NCBI GenBank assembly: GCA_016784545.1 | Contig: JADHUM010000035.1 | Location: 1 to 41,465, forward strand | Direction: 5' to 3' | From: Candidatus Neomarinimicrobiota bacterium | Lineage (GTDB): Bacteria > Fidelibacterota > UBA8477 > JABMPR01 | Length of the DNA: 41,465 nucleotides | Shown: in pieces, positions 25,808-36,400 of the stretch | Position numbering within the stretch: the first letter of the stretch is position 1 | Layout: each line of letters begins with the position of its first letter | Notes under the pieces: generated by a model | Database searches by the model: none | Told to the model about the DNA's origin: nothing | Seen by the model: the letters and a program-made list of their open reading frames with translations, nothing else | Translations under genes and position numbers: made by a program

Positions 25808-28800
25808 CTAACCCTTGATCTGGATGTTTACACCAAATTGAAAATCGCCAACATCCTGCCTACCATGATCACGGGTATCCGTGATACGATAGTCATAGGA
25901 GACGTTGCCGGAAACTTTATCTGTGAAGCTGTACTGAATGCTGGGTCTGGCTGATAGCGTCTTGGTGTATCGACCCTCGCCAAATTCAATAGAAGTAGCG
26001 TTTTCAGTCCCCGTATATTCCTGTTCATGCGTATATGCTATTTCCAGACGGAAATCGATGTTGTTCTCAAGATACTTATCCTCCATCATGGGGAGGGGAA
26101 TAGTCATCCCGCCCCGATGTGAATAGGAGAGACCGGCATTCACCGATTGATTAAAACTCTGATTTGATGAGATAAACTTGTCAACATCAATGGAGTTACT
26201 GATGTTTTTTGTCATGCTGTAATTAAGAGAACCATTAATGCCTTTTTTGCCCTGAATACTCAACCCGATGAGGGGAGAAAATGCGATGGAGTAAGTCTCT
26301 CTTATGAGAATTCCCTTCTCCTGATTTGCTGTTTTTTTGCCAGCATAATTCATATCCAGGCTGGCACCGGTGATATATTGTTTTAGCCATTCAATATCCT
26401 TGAGCCCAGAGTACCTCAAGTTAAAGGAGGGCAGTGGGAAACCTGAGTTACCAAATGATTTATACTCATCCTTAGGTGCTCCGTAAAAGTTTCCGCTGGG
26501 CAGGAAGTCTATGTTGGTGTTGATAACCTCCCCCTGACTCTTATTCACCAGGGTTGTTTTTTGACCAAAGGTGAAGGTGAGTTTTGTAGACAACGTTTTG
26601 GTTAGCTTGAGACCTGTGCGAGTTGTCAAATTAAAATTTCCACTGGTGGCAACGGGGTTGGTGGCATCTGGATGATTAAGATTGTTCAGGGCAGTATTGT
26701 ATCCCATGCGATAGCCATACCCTACGCTGTTTATATCAATTTCTTTAACGACGAGGGTCAACGAATCTGCAACCCCTGTGGTATCCCCTTCACGAATAAC
26801 GGCTACCGTGTCAAGGGAGGCTATTTGGCGCATATTGCTGGTGCTTTGTCCCTGGGTGACGCTTAATGAAATTGGATCAATCCGATCCAGTGTTGTATAA
26901 GTCAAATCCAGGATTTTTGTAAAGGTCAGGGGCTCTTTGACCTCTTCAGTCGTTTCTTTCGCCTGGTCTTGCTCAGGAGTCGGAGCCACCCTTCCGCGTC
27001 CCCGGCCTCTTGCAGACTGGGTGCTTGAACTGCCAGCAGATTTCTTTTTCGTGTTCTCTGGCTTGTGTACAAGACCAAAAACTTCTGATACAGTTAAGGC
27101 CATATTGGCAGAGGTATTTGAGCTCACATTCAAGTCAAGACCTGGTTGATCCACATTAATTTTATCAGTGGTCGAAAAGTTTGATGAATAGGAAAATGTG
27201 GGCGAAAGGAGCTTCAACCCCTGGGGGTTCCAATTCAGACTATAGGACTCTTTGTAGCTTCCCAGATGACCAAAATCCAATTCCCTGATAATATCCTCTT
27301 TGCGATTCTTCAAGCTATCCAGATTGTTAGAGAGGGAGGCATTGAATTTTGCACTGACGGTATTTAAAAGATTCCAGTCTACGTTAAAACGACGATTCAT
27401 ACTCAATTGATGTGTTGGCTTTTGAGGTGGTGCATTGAGATTTCGGAATACGCTTGAGGACTTGTTTTCCACCATAGAACCATCAACCCCGATATTGGTG
27501 GGCAGATACCCGATGGTGGTAGTGGATAGACCCTCACCGACAAGGGGCAGGGATTCCAGAAAGGTCAGGGGTGTTACTGTGAAATCTTTGCCCAGATTGA
27601 TCTTATAGGAGAAGCTTCCATCTATTTTTTCTGAATTTTGTTCACTTTTCTGGGCATTGGATGCCGTGCTATTGGTGGCACCTACCTTGAAATTCATATT
27701 ATCTATGGTGTATTTGGGGAGCCAGTGCTCAGATTTTACTTTTTTTGAGAGGGAGACGTTCCAACTGTAAGACTCGTTCCGGCTGGTCATGGTTTTCAGC
27801 GTATCCTGGAGGGATGGATCCAGGTCTGCTATCCGGATATCACTACCCGTAATATATTTTGGCTGTTTCTCGCTTTGCCTGTAGGAGGCAGAGATTGGGA
27901 TATTTAACCCCCAGGAACTGGGTAAAAATTTATGAAGGGAAACACTTCCACTGATATTGGCAGCAAGAGAATTGTCACCGGTACCAAATTGCTGTTGGAC
28001 ATTGTGGAAATCAGCATCATCACGCTGAATATCCATATTCAGTTTAGCAACATCTGCAAATTGCAGGCTCACGTTGGCTCGATAAGCAGTGGCAGTATTT
28101 TTTTCCACATCACTGAGACGCAGCTCATCCATCCATATTTCACCAGACATAGGCTGGGTGGAAAGGTTCTTGAATCCAGCCTTTAGTAGTCGAACTCTGC
28201 TCAATGAGGGCTTTCCTTTGACGGCGATGCTGCTACCGTCAGGGAATTCTTTGCTGGCGTATTTAAACTCTGGAGGCAGGGCTGACCAGTAGAGTGTATC
28301 GTTGTAGGTGCTATCCAATCCCTCGCCAATTTCAGTGCTCCGCTGGATGATGAATAATGAGTCATCCAGGGACAATTTAAAGTTCGCCAGATCTGCCATG
28401 TTGACTTCTAAATGATTGCGTTCATCCCACCCTGGATAAATGGGACGACGTATTTCATAAAAAGCATCGTCGGTTTCACCGAAGCGGAAAAAGAATTCCA
28501 GATCAGAACTGTCTTGCATCGCATAATTAGTAAAAGTGGACTCGTAGCTGCCACCCCGCGTCTTGTCCCAACCATGGATAAACATTTTCAAGCTCTTATA
28601 GTGGATAAAATCCTTGGCCGTTGAGCCCTGAAATAATTTATCGGTTACTACGGTATGGCCTGGTTCAAGATTATCAGCCCGTATGACCAGCGACTGTTCT
28701 TTGGAGCGCAATTGGGTAATGGGATCCAGGATTCCTGAAACACCTGCAGGGGGGGATGAATAACTACCTGGAACCCCGTCGGAGTTGTAGCGGCCTGGAT

Positions 28801-31800
28801 TGTCTTCAGTATTAATGACTGTGACATTCAAGGTCCCGTGGAGGGAATCGGTGATGCTGGTTTCAACTCTATCGTACTGTGAGAAAACGCCACGCTCCTG
28901 CCAATCATTTCCAACGATATCAACGGTTGCAATCTGCAATAACGCACCACCTGCTGGCACTTCATCCATCCATAGACGGGAAAATTTGACCTGAGACCAG
29001 AGTGCCAATTGTGGATTTTCACCTGCTTTTTCAAAATCAACCAGAGGAATTCGTATGAGTTTCCACCCTGTTTCAGTACCATCGCTATATTTGGTTCGCC
29101 CTGCTATGTAATCTTCTGTGGTTAGATCAACATCCATGGTGAAATACGCATTCCGAGTATCCAGGGCACCATCATTGTTCAAATCTTCTGTGTTGGGGTA
29201 GGTGCCACCTTCGATGCCAAGGTTGCCCTCGGTACCATTGATATGACGATAATTAATGGATCCGTTCTCAGGGTTAGGATCGAACTCATAATGATCCCAT
29301 GATGGATGATGATAACCATACAGACTAATATCGACTGCATCGATCTCAGCCCGCAGTCCATCAATTCCCAGGTCCTCGGCTTCATCTACAAAACCGTCCC
29401 CTTGTGGGAAGACATCTGTGGAAATATCTTCTGTATCTAGTTGACCAAACCCTTTTTTCACTGTCTGATCAAGAATCTCCACATTCCAGTTCTGTCCCGG
29501 CTCCTGTAGATCCTCACTTATATATCCCAGATCAACGTGTAATCTTCCCTGGTCTCCCTTGACCCATAACTCCAGGAATTTAGATGTGGACTGGTCATAG
29601 TAACCTGAGGAAAGGGAACGCTGAATGCCACCCCAGGCATCTCCCGGGGCCCCACCCGCCTTTACCGAAAAGGAAGAATCTGGAATAACATTGAGCACCA
29701 TAATGTCAGTAACATCATTCTGAGCCTGAGCACTGGTTTCCTTATTGGGCCAGATTTGCTTGGTCAAGACGCGATTATATGGATTATACCAATAGGTGTA
29801 TGCTCGCTCATAATTCCCTCGATCGGTACCATCAGCAGGAATAGATGATAGACCCCAGGCACCACGAATAATGCTTAGTTGGGCTTCGCGTCGACTACCT
29901 TCAAAGTCATCGATATAAGCCAGACCTACATCTCCCAGGTCCTTATTGACAGAGGTGTTTGGATTAGGGATAACTTGAGCAATTTCACCGCTCACAGTGA
30001 TATTGGAAGTTGCGTCGGTCTTTATCAGGGGCAACCAATCCAACCCGCGTGTCAGCCAGGGGAGGTCTTGAGAGATTTTAGTGTTTAAATCCCAGATAAA
30101 GTTTTCCATGGGTTCTTTGCCAACCCGGACCTTTTCATCAATACTGCTTTTGGAGAAGTAAATAGCACTCAATCCGATAAAGGAATTATCATTTTCTCCG
30201 AATTTGAGTTCTGCTCTGGTTCCCAGAATCACCTTTTTATCAAGCTGGAAAAATTCGTTCAATTCATACTTAATATCCAGATCAGCACCAGGAGCCAGGG
30301 CAGCCTCATTCAAGATGATCAACTGTCCTGAAAAATAGTCAATGGTATAATCTTTGGAGGCACCCCTTTCCAGAAGTTGGTTATTGAGGGTGACTTCCTC
30401 CGAGCCCTCGATCACGTTGAATCCTAGATTGAAGCTTGAACTCTGGTTGGCATAGCTGATGTGCATTTTGAATTTGTTGTCTTTTTTATACTCAGAAGTC
30501 GAAGAGATCGGAAAGTCGTAAAAGGACTTGCTGGAGTACTTCTTGTTTTCTGGTGTTGAGAGATTTGGATTACCACCATTATTCAGGGGCGCTCCTGCGG
30601 CGTTGGTCATCCAGATTGGTTGACCTGTCACCACCGTATCTGCCTGAAACGGGATAAGATAGGGAAAAATGAGCTCACCGCGTCTCAGGTTGAGGATGTT
30701 CTCATAATCCAAATCAATGATGCCATCAGGCAGGGGTTCTGTATCCACACCCTTTCTATCCAACCCAAACAATTGCAGGAATGATTGTCCTCCGTCAGTC
30801 AGCTCAGCTTCTTCTCCCCCAAGACTCTCCCTGATTTTAAGATCAAAGCCTTCTGCGTTAATTCCTGAGGTATTCAGATAGAAAACATTTTTCCATTCCA
30901 GATCCCAGGTAGGGTCACCGGGAAGCGCACCATCAGGTTTTAGCAGTTTCAATTTAAGGGTATCTGAAATACCAGGTGTACCGAGAGCAATGTTGCTTCC
31001 TTCTTGAAACCACCGCTTTTCATTTAGCAGGGGGTCATATTCAGGGACAGTCAAGTTGGTCTGATCCATATTGTCAGCGTTTAAAAATGTATCCCTGTAT
31101 GCAATAGCCAATACTTCATTGTCCTGCACAGGGCTGTTCATTCGAATGACACCCAAATCTTCATACAGGACGAAATCCTCGTCTACTCCCTGTTTAAGCT
31201 GAATAACATGCCGGCTTGTAGCCCAGGTAGTATCAGTTTCAGGATTATTATAAATCTGTGCAAAATTTGTAATTTGATCACCCTGATTGAAAGAGGTGTA
31301 CTTATAGACTCGAATGGATTGCACGGATCGGCCCGTCAGGCGATACTGTCCCTGGTTATTTAAAGGATATGATTTGCGACGGTAGAAGTGATTGACATAG
31401 AAGTAGGTGTTGCGGCGACGGTTGTAGTCATCCACCGTAACTTCAGAAGATTCAGAGTTGCCATTCAAGGATAATTTTTCTTTACGACCACGCTCTAGCG
31501 AGGCAATGGCGGTGATATCAATAGGTCCTACTTTAGCCAGGGCTTTTAGCCCGAAAAGACCATTATTTTGGCCAGAGAACATGGCCAGCTTGGTGCCAGG
31601 AAGACTCAAGGAAATATTTCCAGCTTCTACTCTCTGAATGATTTCATCCTCATTCCCGTTGTAGAAGATTTCCATATTGTTTTCGAAATCAAAATCCCGC
31701 TCACTGTCCTGATCGACCTGGATGCTGATGCGATCCCCGATTTTACCTTCAATTTTAAAGGCCTGCTTCTGTTCAATCTGAAAGGTATTGGACTGCTGTT

Positions 31801-32347
31801 GATTATTTGTGTTGGTGGTTTTGGATCTATCCTCTCGGCGGAGCTTCCCTGTGATATTTACATTTCCACGCACTCGCAGGGAAACGCGTTGTCCGGCAAT
31901 ATCGGCACCAATCAATTCAAAGGATTGACCCTCTTGACCAGAATCCTCTCCTTGAAGACGACCCGAGGCTGTTTTTTTAAGCAGAGTCTTTATGTTGTGG
32001 TCAAGACTGAGGGCAACGTATTCATCAATAGAAACCACAGTAGGGATGCCGATGGGCTTGCCATCCATCATCTGTGACATGGTGAAATAGGTTGCTGTAC
32101 TATCCATCTCCAGGGTGTATTTGAGAGAGTTCAATTTTAGTTTACCCATAGGTGAAGCCAGGAACAGTGAGGTATCGCTAAAGAACAGCCCCTGATTTGG
32201 ACTATCAAAGATGGGGGTAGTGGCGGGTTGGTAAAATTTTGCCCGCATGGTGAAGGTGACACCAACAGATTGCACCTCATCTGTCTGACCATAAACAGAT
32301 GGCCAGATGGTAATCAGGGATAATATAATTTTTGCAATCGTTCTCAC
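25808..32347 (-). CDS. sprA: T9SS outer-membrane translocon SprA (Sov)
   Basis: This 2179-residue protein is the very large beta-barrel translocon of type IX secretion. After the signal cleaved at SVYG|QTD it shows the SprA pattern: FQIEQKQAFKIEGKIGDRIS, DQDSERDFDFENN, DEIIQRVEAGNISLSLPGT, the repeat TIDYFSGQLIILNEAAL, and the conserved DDFEGSRREAQLSI. It ends in a barrel strand FQFGVNIQIKG. Bacteroidetes SprA is usually about 2300-2500 residues, so this is slightly short but complete. The start is GTG at 32347 with a weak ribosome site. A basic Arg-Gly segment, ARGRGRGRV, with Ser/Thr and Glu/Lys-rich flanks lies near residue 1780. rdgB is 63 bases upstream; the QC-like gene follows. Confidence 0.93.
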   Translation of the reverse strand: MRTIAKIILSLITIWPSVYGQTDEVQSVGVTFTMRAKFYQPATTPIFDSPNQGLFFSDTSLFLASPMGKLKLNSLKYTLEMDSTATYFTMSQMMDGKPIGIPTVVSIDEYVALSLDHNIKTLLKKTASGRLQGEDSGQEGQSFELIGADIAGQRVSLRVRGNVNITGKLRREDRSKTTNTNNQQQSNTFQIEQKQAFKIEGKIGDRISIQVDQDSERDFDFENNMEIFYNGNEDEIIQRVEAGNISLSLPGTKLAMFSGQNNGLFGLKALAKVGPIDITAIASLERGRKEKLSLNGNSESSEVTVDDYNRRRNTYFYVNHFYRRKSYPLNNQGQYRLTGRSVQSIRVYKYTSFNQGDQITNFAQIYNNPETDTTWATSRHVIQLKQGVDEDFVLYEDLGVIRMNSPVQDNEVLAIAYRDTFLNADNMDQTNLTVPEYDPLLNEKRWFQEGSNIALGTPGISDTLKLKLLKPDGALPGDPTWDLEWKNVFYLNTSGINAEGFDLKIRESLGGEEAELTDGGQSFLQLFGLDRKGVDTEPLPDGIIDLDYENILNLRRGELIFPYLIPFQADTVVTGQPIWMTNAAGAPLNNGGNPNLSTPENKKYSSKSFYDFPISSTSEYKKDNKFKMHISYANQSSSFNLGFNVIEGSEEVTLNNQLLERGASKDYTIDYFSGQLIILNEAALAPGADLDIKYELNEFFQLDKKVILGTRAELKFGENDNSFIGLSAIYFSKSSIDEKVRVGKEPMENFIWDLNTKISQDLPWLTRGLDWLPLIKTDATSNITVSGEIAQVIPNPNTSVNKDLGDVGLAYIDDFEGSRREAQLSIIRGAWGLSSIPADGTDRGNYERAYTYWYNPYNRVLTKQIWPNKETSAQAQNDVTDIMVLNVIPDSSFSVKAGGAPGDAWGGIQRSLSSGYYDQSTSKFLELWVKGDQGRLHVDLGYISEDLQEPGQNWNVEILDQTVKKGFGQLDTEDISTDVFPQGDGFVDEAEDLGIDGLRAEIDAVDISLYGYHHPSWDHYEFDPNPENGSINYRHINGTEGNLGIEGGTYPNTEDLNNDGALDTRNAYFTMDVDLTTEDYIAGRTKYSDGTETGWKLIRIPLVDFEKAGENPQLALWSQVKFSRLWMDEVPAGGALLQIATVDIVGNDWQERGVFSQYDRVETSITDSLHGTLNVTVINTEDNPGRYNSDGVPGSYSSPPAGVSGILDPITQLRSKEQSLVIRADNLEPGHTVVTDKLFQGSTAKDFIHYKSLKMFIHGWDKTRGGSYESTFTNYAMQDSSDLEFFFRFGETDDAFYEIRRPIYPGWDERNHLEVNMADLANFKLSLDDSLFIIQRSTEIGEGLDSTYNDTLYWSALPPEFKYASKEFPDGSSIAVKGKPSLSRVRLLKAGFKNLSTQPMSGEIWMDELRLSDVEKNTATAYRANVSLQFADVAKLNMDIQRDDADFHNVQQQFGTGDNSLAANISGSVSLHKFLPSSWGLNIPISASYRQSEKQPKYITGSDIRIADLDPSLQDTLKTMTSRNESYSWNVSLSKKVKSEHWLPKYTIDNMNFKVGATNSTASNAQKSEQNSEKIDGSFSYKINLGKDFTVTPLTFLESLPLVGEGLSTTTIGYLPTNIGVDGSMVENKSSSVFRNLNAPPQKPTHQLSMNRRFNVDWNLLNTVSAKFNASLSNNLDSLKNRKEDIIRELDFGHLGSYKESYSLNWNPQGLKLLSPTFSYSSNFSTTDKINVDQPGLDLNVSSNTSANMALTVSEVFGLVHKPENTKKKSAGSSSTQSARGRGRGRVAPTPEQDQAKETTEEVKEPLTFTKILDLTYTTLDRIDPISLSVTQGQSTSNMRQIASLDTVAVIREGDTTGVADSLTLVVKEIDINSVGYGYRMGYNTALNNLNHPDATNPVATSGNFNLTTRTGLKLTKTLSTKLTFTFGQKTTLVNKSQGEVINTNIDFLPSGNFYGAPKDEYKSFGNSGFPLPSFNLRYSGLKDIEWLKQYITGASLDMNYAGKKTANQEKGILIRETYSIAFSPLIGLSIQGKKGINGSLNYSMTKNISNSIDVDKFISSNQSFNQSVNAGLSYSHRGGMTIPLPMMEDKYLENNIDFRLEIAYTHEQEYTGTENATSIEFGEGRYTKTLSARPSIQYSFTDKVSGNVSYDYRITDTRDHGRQDVGDFQFGVNIQIKG

Positions 32348-32410
32348 GTTGTTTGGATTGTAGCCCGGTATATATCCTCTTGGGATGAGTGGAAAGACTA
32401 GCTTATGGTT

Positions 32411-33025
32411 CTAATTATTTAGCTCCACTTTAAATGCGCGGTGTGATTGGCTTAGTTGATCAATAAGTTTGGCGAATGCTCGTTTTCGGTGGCTCAAATT
32501 ATTTTTTTCTTCAAGATCCATTTGTGCATAGGTTTTTTGCTTCTCAGGTATGTAGAAAATGGGGTCGTATCCAAAACCAGAAGTACCCTGACGCTCTGTG
32601 GTAATCAATCCAAGAACTTCGCCCATGGCAGTCACAGTTTCAGTGCCATCATAAAAGACGGCGACAGTCTGGAATTTAGCCTGTCTTTGATCTTCTGGAA
32701 CATGGGCCATTTCATCAAGCATTTTCTGAACATTGTCGTCGTAGGTTACGTTTTCACCAGCATATCGGGCTGCATACACCCCAGGAGCTCCATTTAAAGC
32801 CTCAACAGCCAGACCCGTATCGTCAGCGATGGTGGGTATACCACAATGGGCAAATCCAGCCCGGGCTTTGATGAGGGCATTGGCTTCAAGCGTATCACCA
32901 TCTTCGACAATTTCACCGATTTCCGGGTACTCCAGGAGCGACACAACTTCAACAGCATAGGCTTGCATGAGACGTGTTAATTCCTCAACCTTGTGTTTGT
33001 TCTGTGTGGCCAGCAGCAATTTCAT
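32411..33025 (-). CDS. rdgB: dITP/XTP pyrophosphatase (RdgB/HAM1 family)
   Basis: This 204-residue cytoplasmic enzyme removes non-canonical purine nucleotides (dITP, XTP) by cleaving to the monophosphate and pyrophosphate. It begins LLLATQNKHKVEEL, the nucleotide-binding start of the family. IADDTGLAVEALNGAPGVYAAR is the substrate and metal-binding region (first part IADDTGLAVEALNGAPGVYA). FGYDPIFYIPE and the C-terminal SHRKRAF complete the pattern. The length is normal. It is the first gene of the minus-strand run that continues with sprA. A small hairpin (AGGGGA/TCCCCT, 33047-33063) lies just upstream of the start. Confidence 0.95.
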   Translation of the reverse strand: MKLLLATQNKHKVEELTRLMQAYAVEVVSLLEYPEIGEIVEDGDTLEANALIKARAGFAHCGIPTIADDTGLAVEALNGAPGVYAARYAGENVTYDDNVQKMLDEMAHVPEDQRQAKFQTVAVFYDGTETVTAMGEVLGLITTERQGTSGFGYDPIFYIPEKQKTYAQMDLEEKNNLSHRKRAFAKLIDQLSQSHRAFKVELNN

Positions 33026-33439
33026 GTTATCAACCTACCAATATGTAGGGGATTTGTTCCCCTCTTCAAGCTCCATGACTAATAAATTTCGTTCCCAAGT
33101 TTTCGGGACGAAAATGAAGCCGCCAAAATTAGACGCCATCATTTCCTCAGTCAATGATTAAGACCCCATTTGGGACCAGATTGGACCTAAGCTTGTTGAA
33201 GATTCCCAACTGTCATAAATACAGTATAAACAAGTATAAATGACACACAACATATCATGATTCTATGCATCAGATTTTGATTTTATCAACGCTTGAATAA
33301 ATGAAGACACCTGATCTGAATTGAATTGATCATATTTGTTCACCCTGAAAGGCAAGCGACAGGAAATAAAGAGGCCATCCGGATAAAGGGATGGCCTCTT
33401 CGATATTCGTGTTGATTAGATCAACATGCAGGCAAAGAC
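33026..33439. other. Gene-free gap between rdgB and the large cargo gene
   Basis: I see no gene in these 414 bases. They include a small hairpin near the rdgB start (33047-33063), an AT-rich stretch at 33200-33350 likely to hold the promoter of the rdgB-sprA run, a tandem AGTATAAA direct repeat near 33222-33238 and the terminator at 33369-33400. Plus-strand open frames here are short and without ribosome sites. Confidence 0.5.
33369..33400 (-). terminator. Strong hairpin terminator after the 1464-residue cargo gene
   Basis: AAGAGGCCATCC (33369-33380) pairs perfectly with GGATGGCCTCTT (33389-33400), loop of 8. On the minus strand TATTTCC follows. It lies 40 bases past the stop at 33440. The near-symmetric stem could also serve the other direction. 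Confidence 0.75.
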
Positions 33440-36400
33440 TTACTTCATAAGTACCATTTTCTTGCTGAAGGTCTGTTCGGCCGTCTGCAAGCGATAGATA
33501 TAGGTACCACTACTCACTTCTTTACCATTTTGATTCAAACCATCCCAACTGGTATTGATATACCCGGCTGGAACATATCCATTTACCAGGGTACGAACTT
33601 TCTGGCCCAGGAGATTGTATATCTCAAGGGAGACCTCTGAAGCCTCAGGCAGAGCAAATTCGATACTCGTGGTTGGATTGAAGGGGTTTGGAAAGTTCTG
33701 AGACAGCCCATAAGCGGTTGGCAATATCTCAGTATCATCAACCGATACGATGTAGGTCGTAACCACATTGCTGCCGTCACTAACATTTCCATTGGCATCA
33801 ACAGCTACGACCTGATAGTAATAGGTTTGACCAACGGTGATATCCGTATCGGATGTACCGGGAGATGTGGTCATATCTATTACAGATGCATCTGTGAAAT
33901 CAGCATTGGTTGCACGATGGACTTCAAAATACTGGAAGTCATCATCCATGCTTGGTTCCCATTGCAGATCAACATGTGTATCATCTGAGTAGAGTAGTAC
34001 CAGTGGTGTGGGTACTCCAGGATGGATATTATCCACCGAGTAGCCGGCCTGTGGTTCACCATCTATATAGCCATACATATCCCAGTGACCTGTAACCAGA
34101 AAGGCACTCATGAAATCAAGGGGATCAGTTACCATGGCGCTGGAATCAACCAGGGTGGGTAATACCAGATTGTATGCTTCCATATCGTGGTTGGGGAGAT
34201 AATCCACAAAATCCAGAATTGGCCCCATGGGTGTATTGCTCAATCTCCAGACACTATAGCCTGAGAAAGGACCCCATTCTGTACCACCGGGCCAGAACTG
34301 CATTCTTACCCAGCGACCCTGATCATAGGGCTGATCAACAATAAAATTGATCTGCGGTGCCACGGCGAATTGTCGTGGTTCAAGAACGATCTGTAAATGA
34401 GCCCAGTCATCCATGATGGTTACCATACCATAGTTATTGACCTCAAAACCTGGAGCGCCTGCAAACACATGGTAATCACCATTCATGGCAGGAATACTGA
34501 AAAATCCATTGTGGTCAGTATAACCCCAGAATCCTGCAGTTGAGTCCATGGTGCTCACAATGACAACCTCAGCACCTTGAATAGGATTACTCATATCATC
34601 GTAAACATATCCGTCAACACCACCGTCGGGTAACATGAGACCAAAAGCAAGATAGCTTGTGTCATTCTGAACTGTGATGCCATCAAACCACCTTGGTGGA
34701 TAATCCCACCGGTCGGCGACAACATCATAGGTCCCATTGGGTAAATCAAACCAGAACTCACCAGCTTCGTCGGTATAAGCCCAGTAGCTTTCTTCATCTT
34801 CCCAACTATAGGCATAGACGTCGGCATCGGGTATGGGAGCACCCGTATCACCGTCATATACCAGACCAGCTATGGCTCCCTCAACCTCGAATTGCTCCAG
34901 GAAGAAGTTGTAGCTGTTGTAGCCGGGACCAACGGGGAATTCATCAAAATACATATAGTAACCTTCAGCCCAGGCACTGACATAGTAGTAGCCCACGGGA
35001 AGATCAAAATGGTAGAATCCGAATTCATCAGCCATGGTGCCAGCACCCCAACCCTCATTTCCAATCTGGACTTGAGCATAAGGTATTGGCATACCGTCTT
35101 CGTCAAATACATAGCCTTCCAGTGAAGCATCAAAACTCATATGAGTCAGGAAGAAATCGTAAGGAATCAGGTCCACTCCAATGAAAACCGAATCAGGTTC
35201 TGGACCCATCCACTCATGACCTCCGGCCATGACCTCGTAGAGACCTGGGGGAACATGTATTTCATAATAGCCATTGTAATCTGGACCACCATAAAATTCC
35301 CTACCGGTATCAACATCACGCATCATCATGCCAATTTCATGGCTATCCATGATGGGTTGGTTGGTGTCGGTATCAATAAAATATCCGAACATTCCACCTG
35401 TCACTGTTTCGAGAACAATTCCCACACCCTCAGCGCCAGCAGGTACATTATGATTGTCTGAGACCTGAATAATATCTGACATGTCTGGCAGCCACACCAT
35501 GAGATCGTAGAAGGTCTCTGGACCACCGTGTACGGGAAGTTCGAAATAACCATTTGAGGTGGACATGGTATAGGTGAAACCCAACTCATTCATGGCTGCA
35601 ACAGAAGCTCCTTCGAAGTAGGCGCCATCAAGAGTCACGGTTCCAACGATGAAGTTGTTGGCGGAATGTAGTGTGAAATTCACGGTTGCTACATCAAAGT
35701 CTTCTACATAGATATATTCGCTGTGAGGAATTACATAGGGAGCCGGGAGAGATTCCAGCTCGATGCTCACATCATAATTGCCGGGCATTACGCCTATGTA
35801 GTAGTAGCCGGTAGAGTTGGTGTAACCGAAGGCACCTGGGCCATCATCACCATCGACCTTGACCTCAACATCCTCAATAGGGTTGCCCAATTCATCATAG
35901 ACGAAGCCTTCGATACCGCTGGTTGGAGCGATATAATAGAAATTGTAGCCGAACTCTGCACCTTGAACATTTACAAAATGGTTTGATGGATCTGGCATCA
36001 GGCCATCCGTCATACCAAAATGGTCTTCGGAGCCGATTACGACAAAGCCAGTGTCAGGTAAGTCAAGATGATATTGACCTGCACCATTAGTAAGCACAAC
36101 AATGGCTGGTTGCTCATCGTTTTCTTCACTTTCATAAACTGCCCAGACCACAATACCCTCTAAAGGAGCTCCACCACCATTGGTCTCGTAGATAGAACCT
36201 GAAATGGAAAACGGGGAAGGTTCAGTGTAAAAATGAACCGAAGCAACAGCCACATCCATATCAGAGAATGCTGCAAAAACAAGATCATCAGCCAGATAGT
36301 TTAGCCCATCAGCCATTTCATCGGAGTAGGTAAACCCAAAAATACCAGGCGTTGGATCTTCATCATGCATGTCATTGTCCATAAAGGGATAAAATTCCAT

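Noticed and set aside
31568-32077. 169-residue plus-strand open frame inside sprA
   Set aside because: It is the antisense of a conserved SprA segment, with no start signals and no family pattern.
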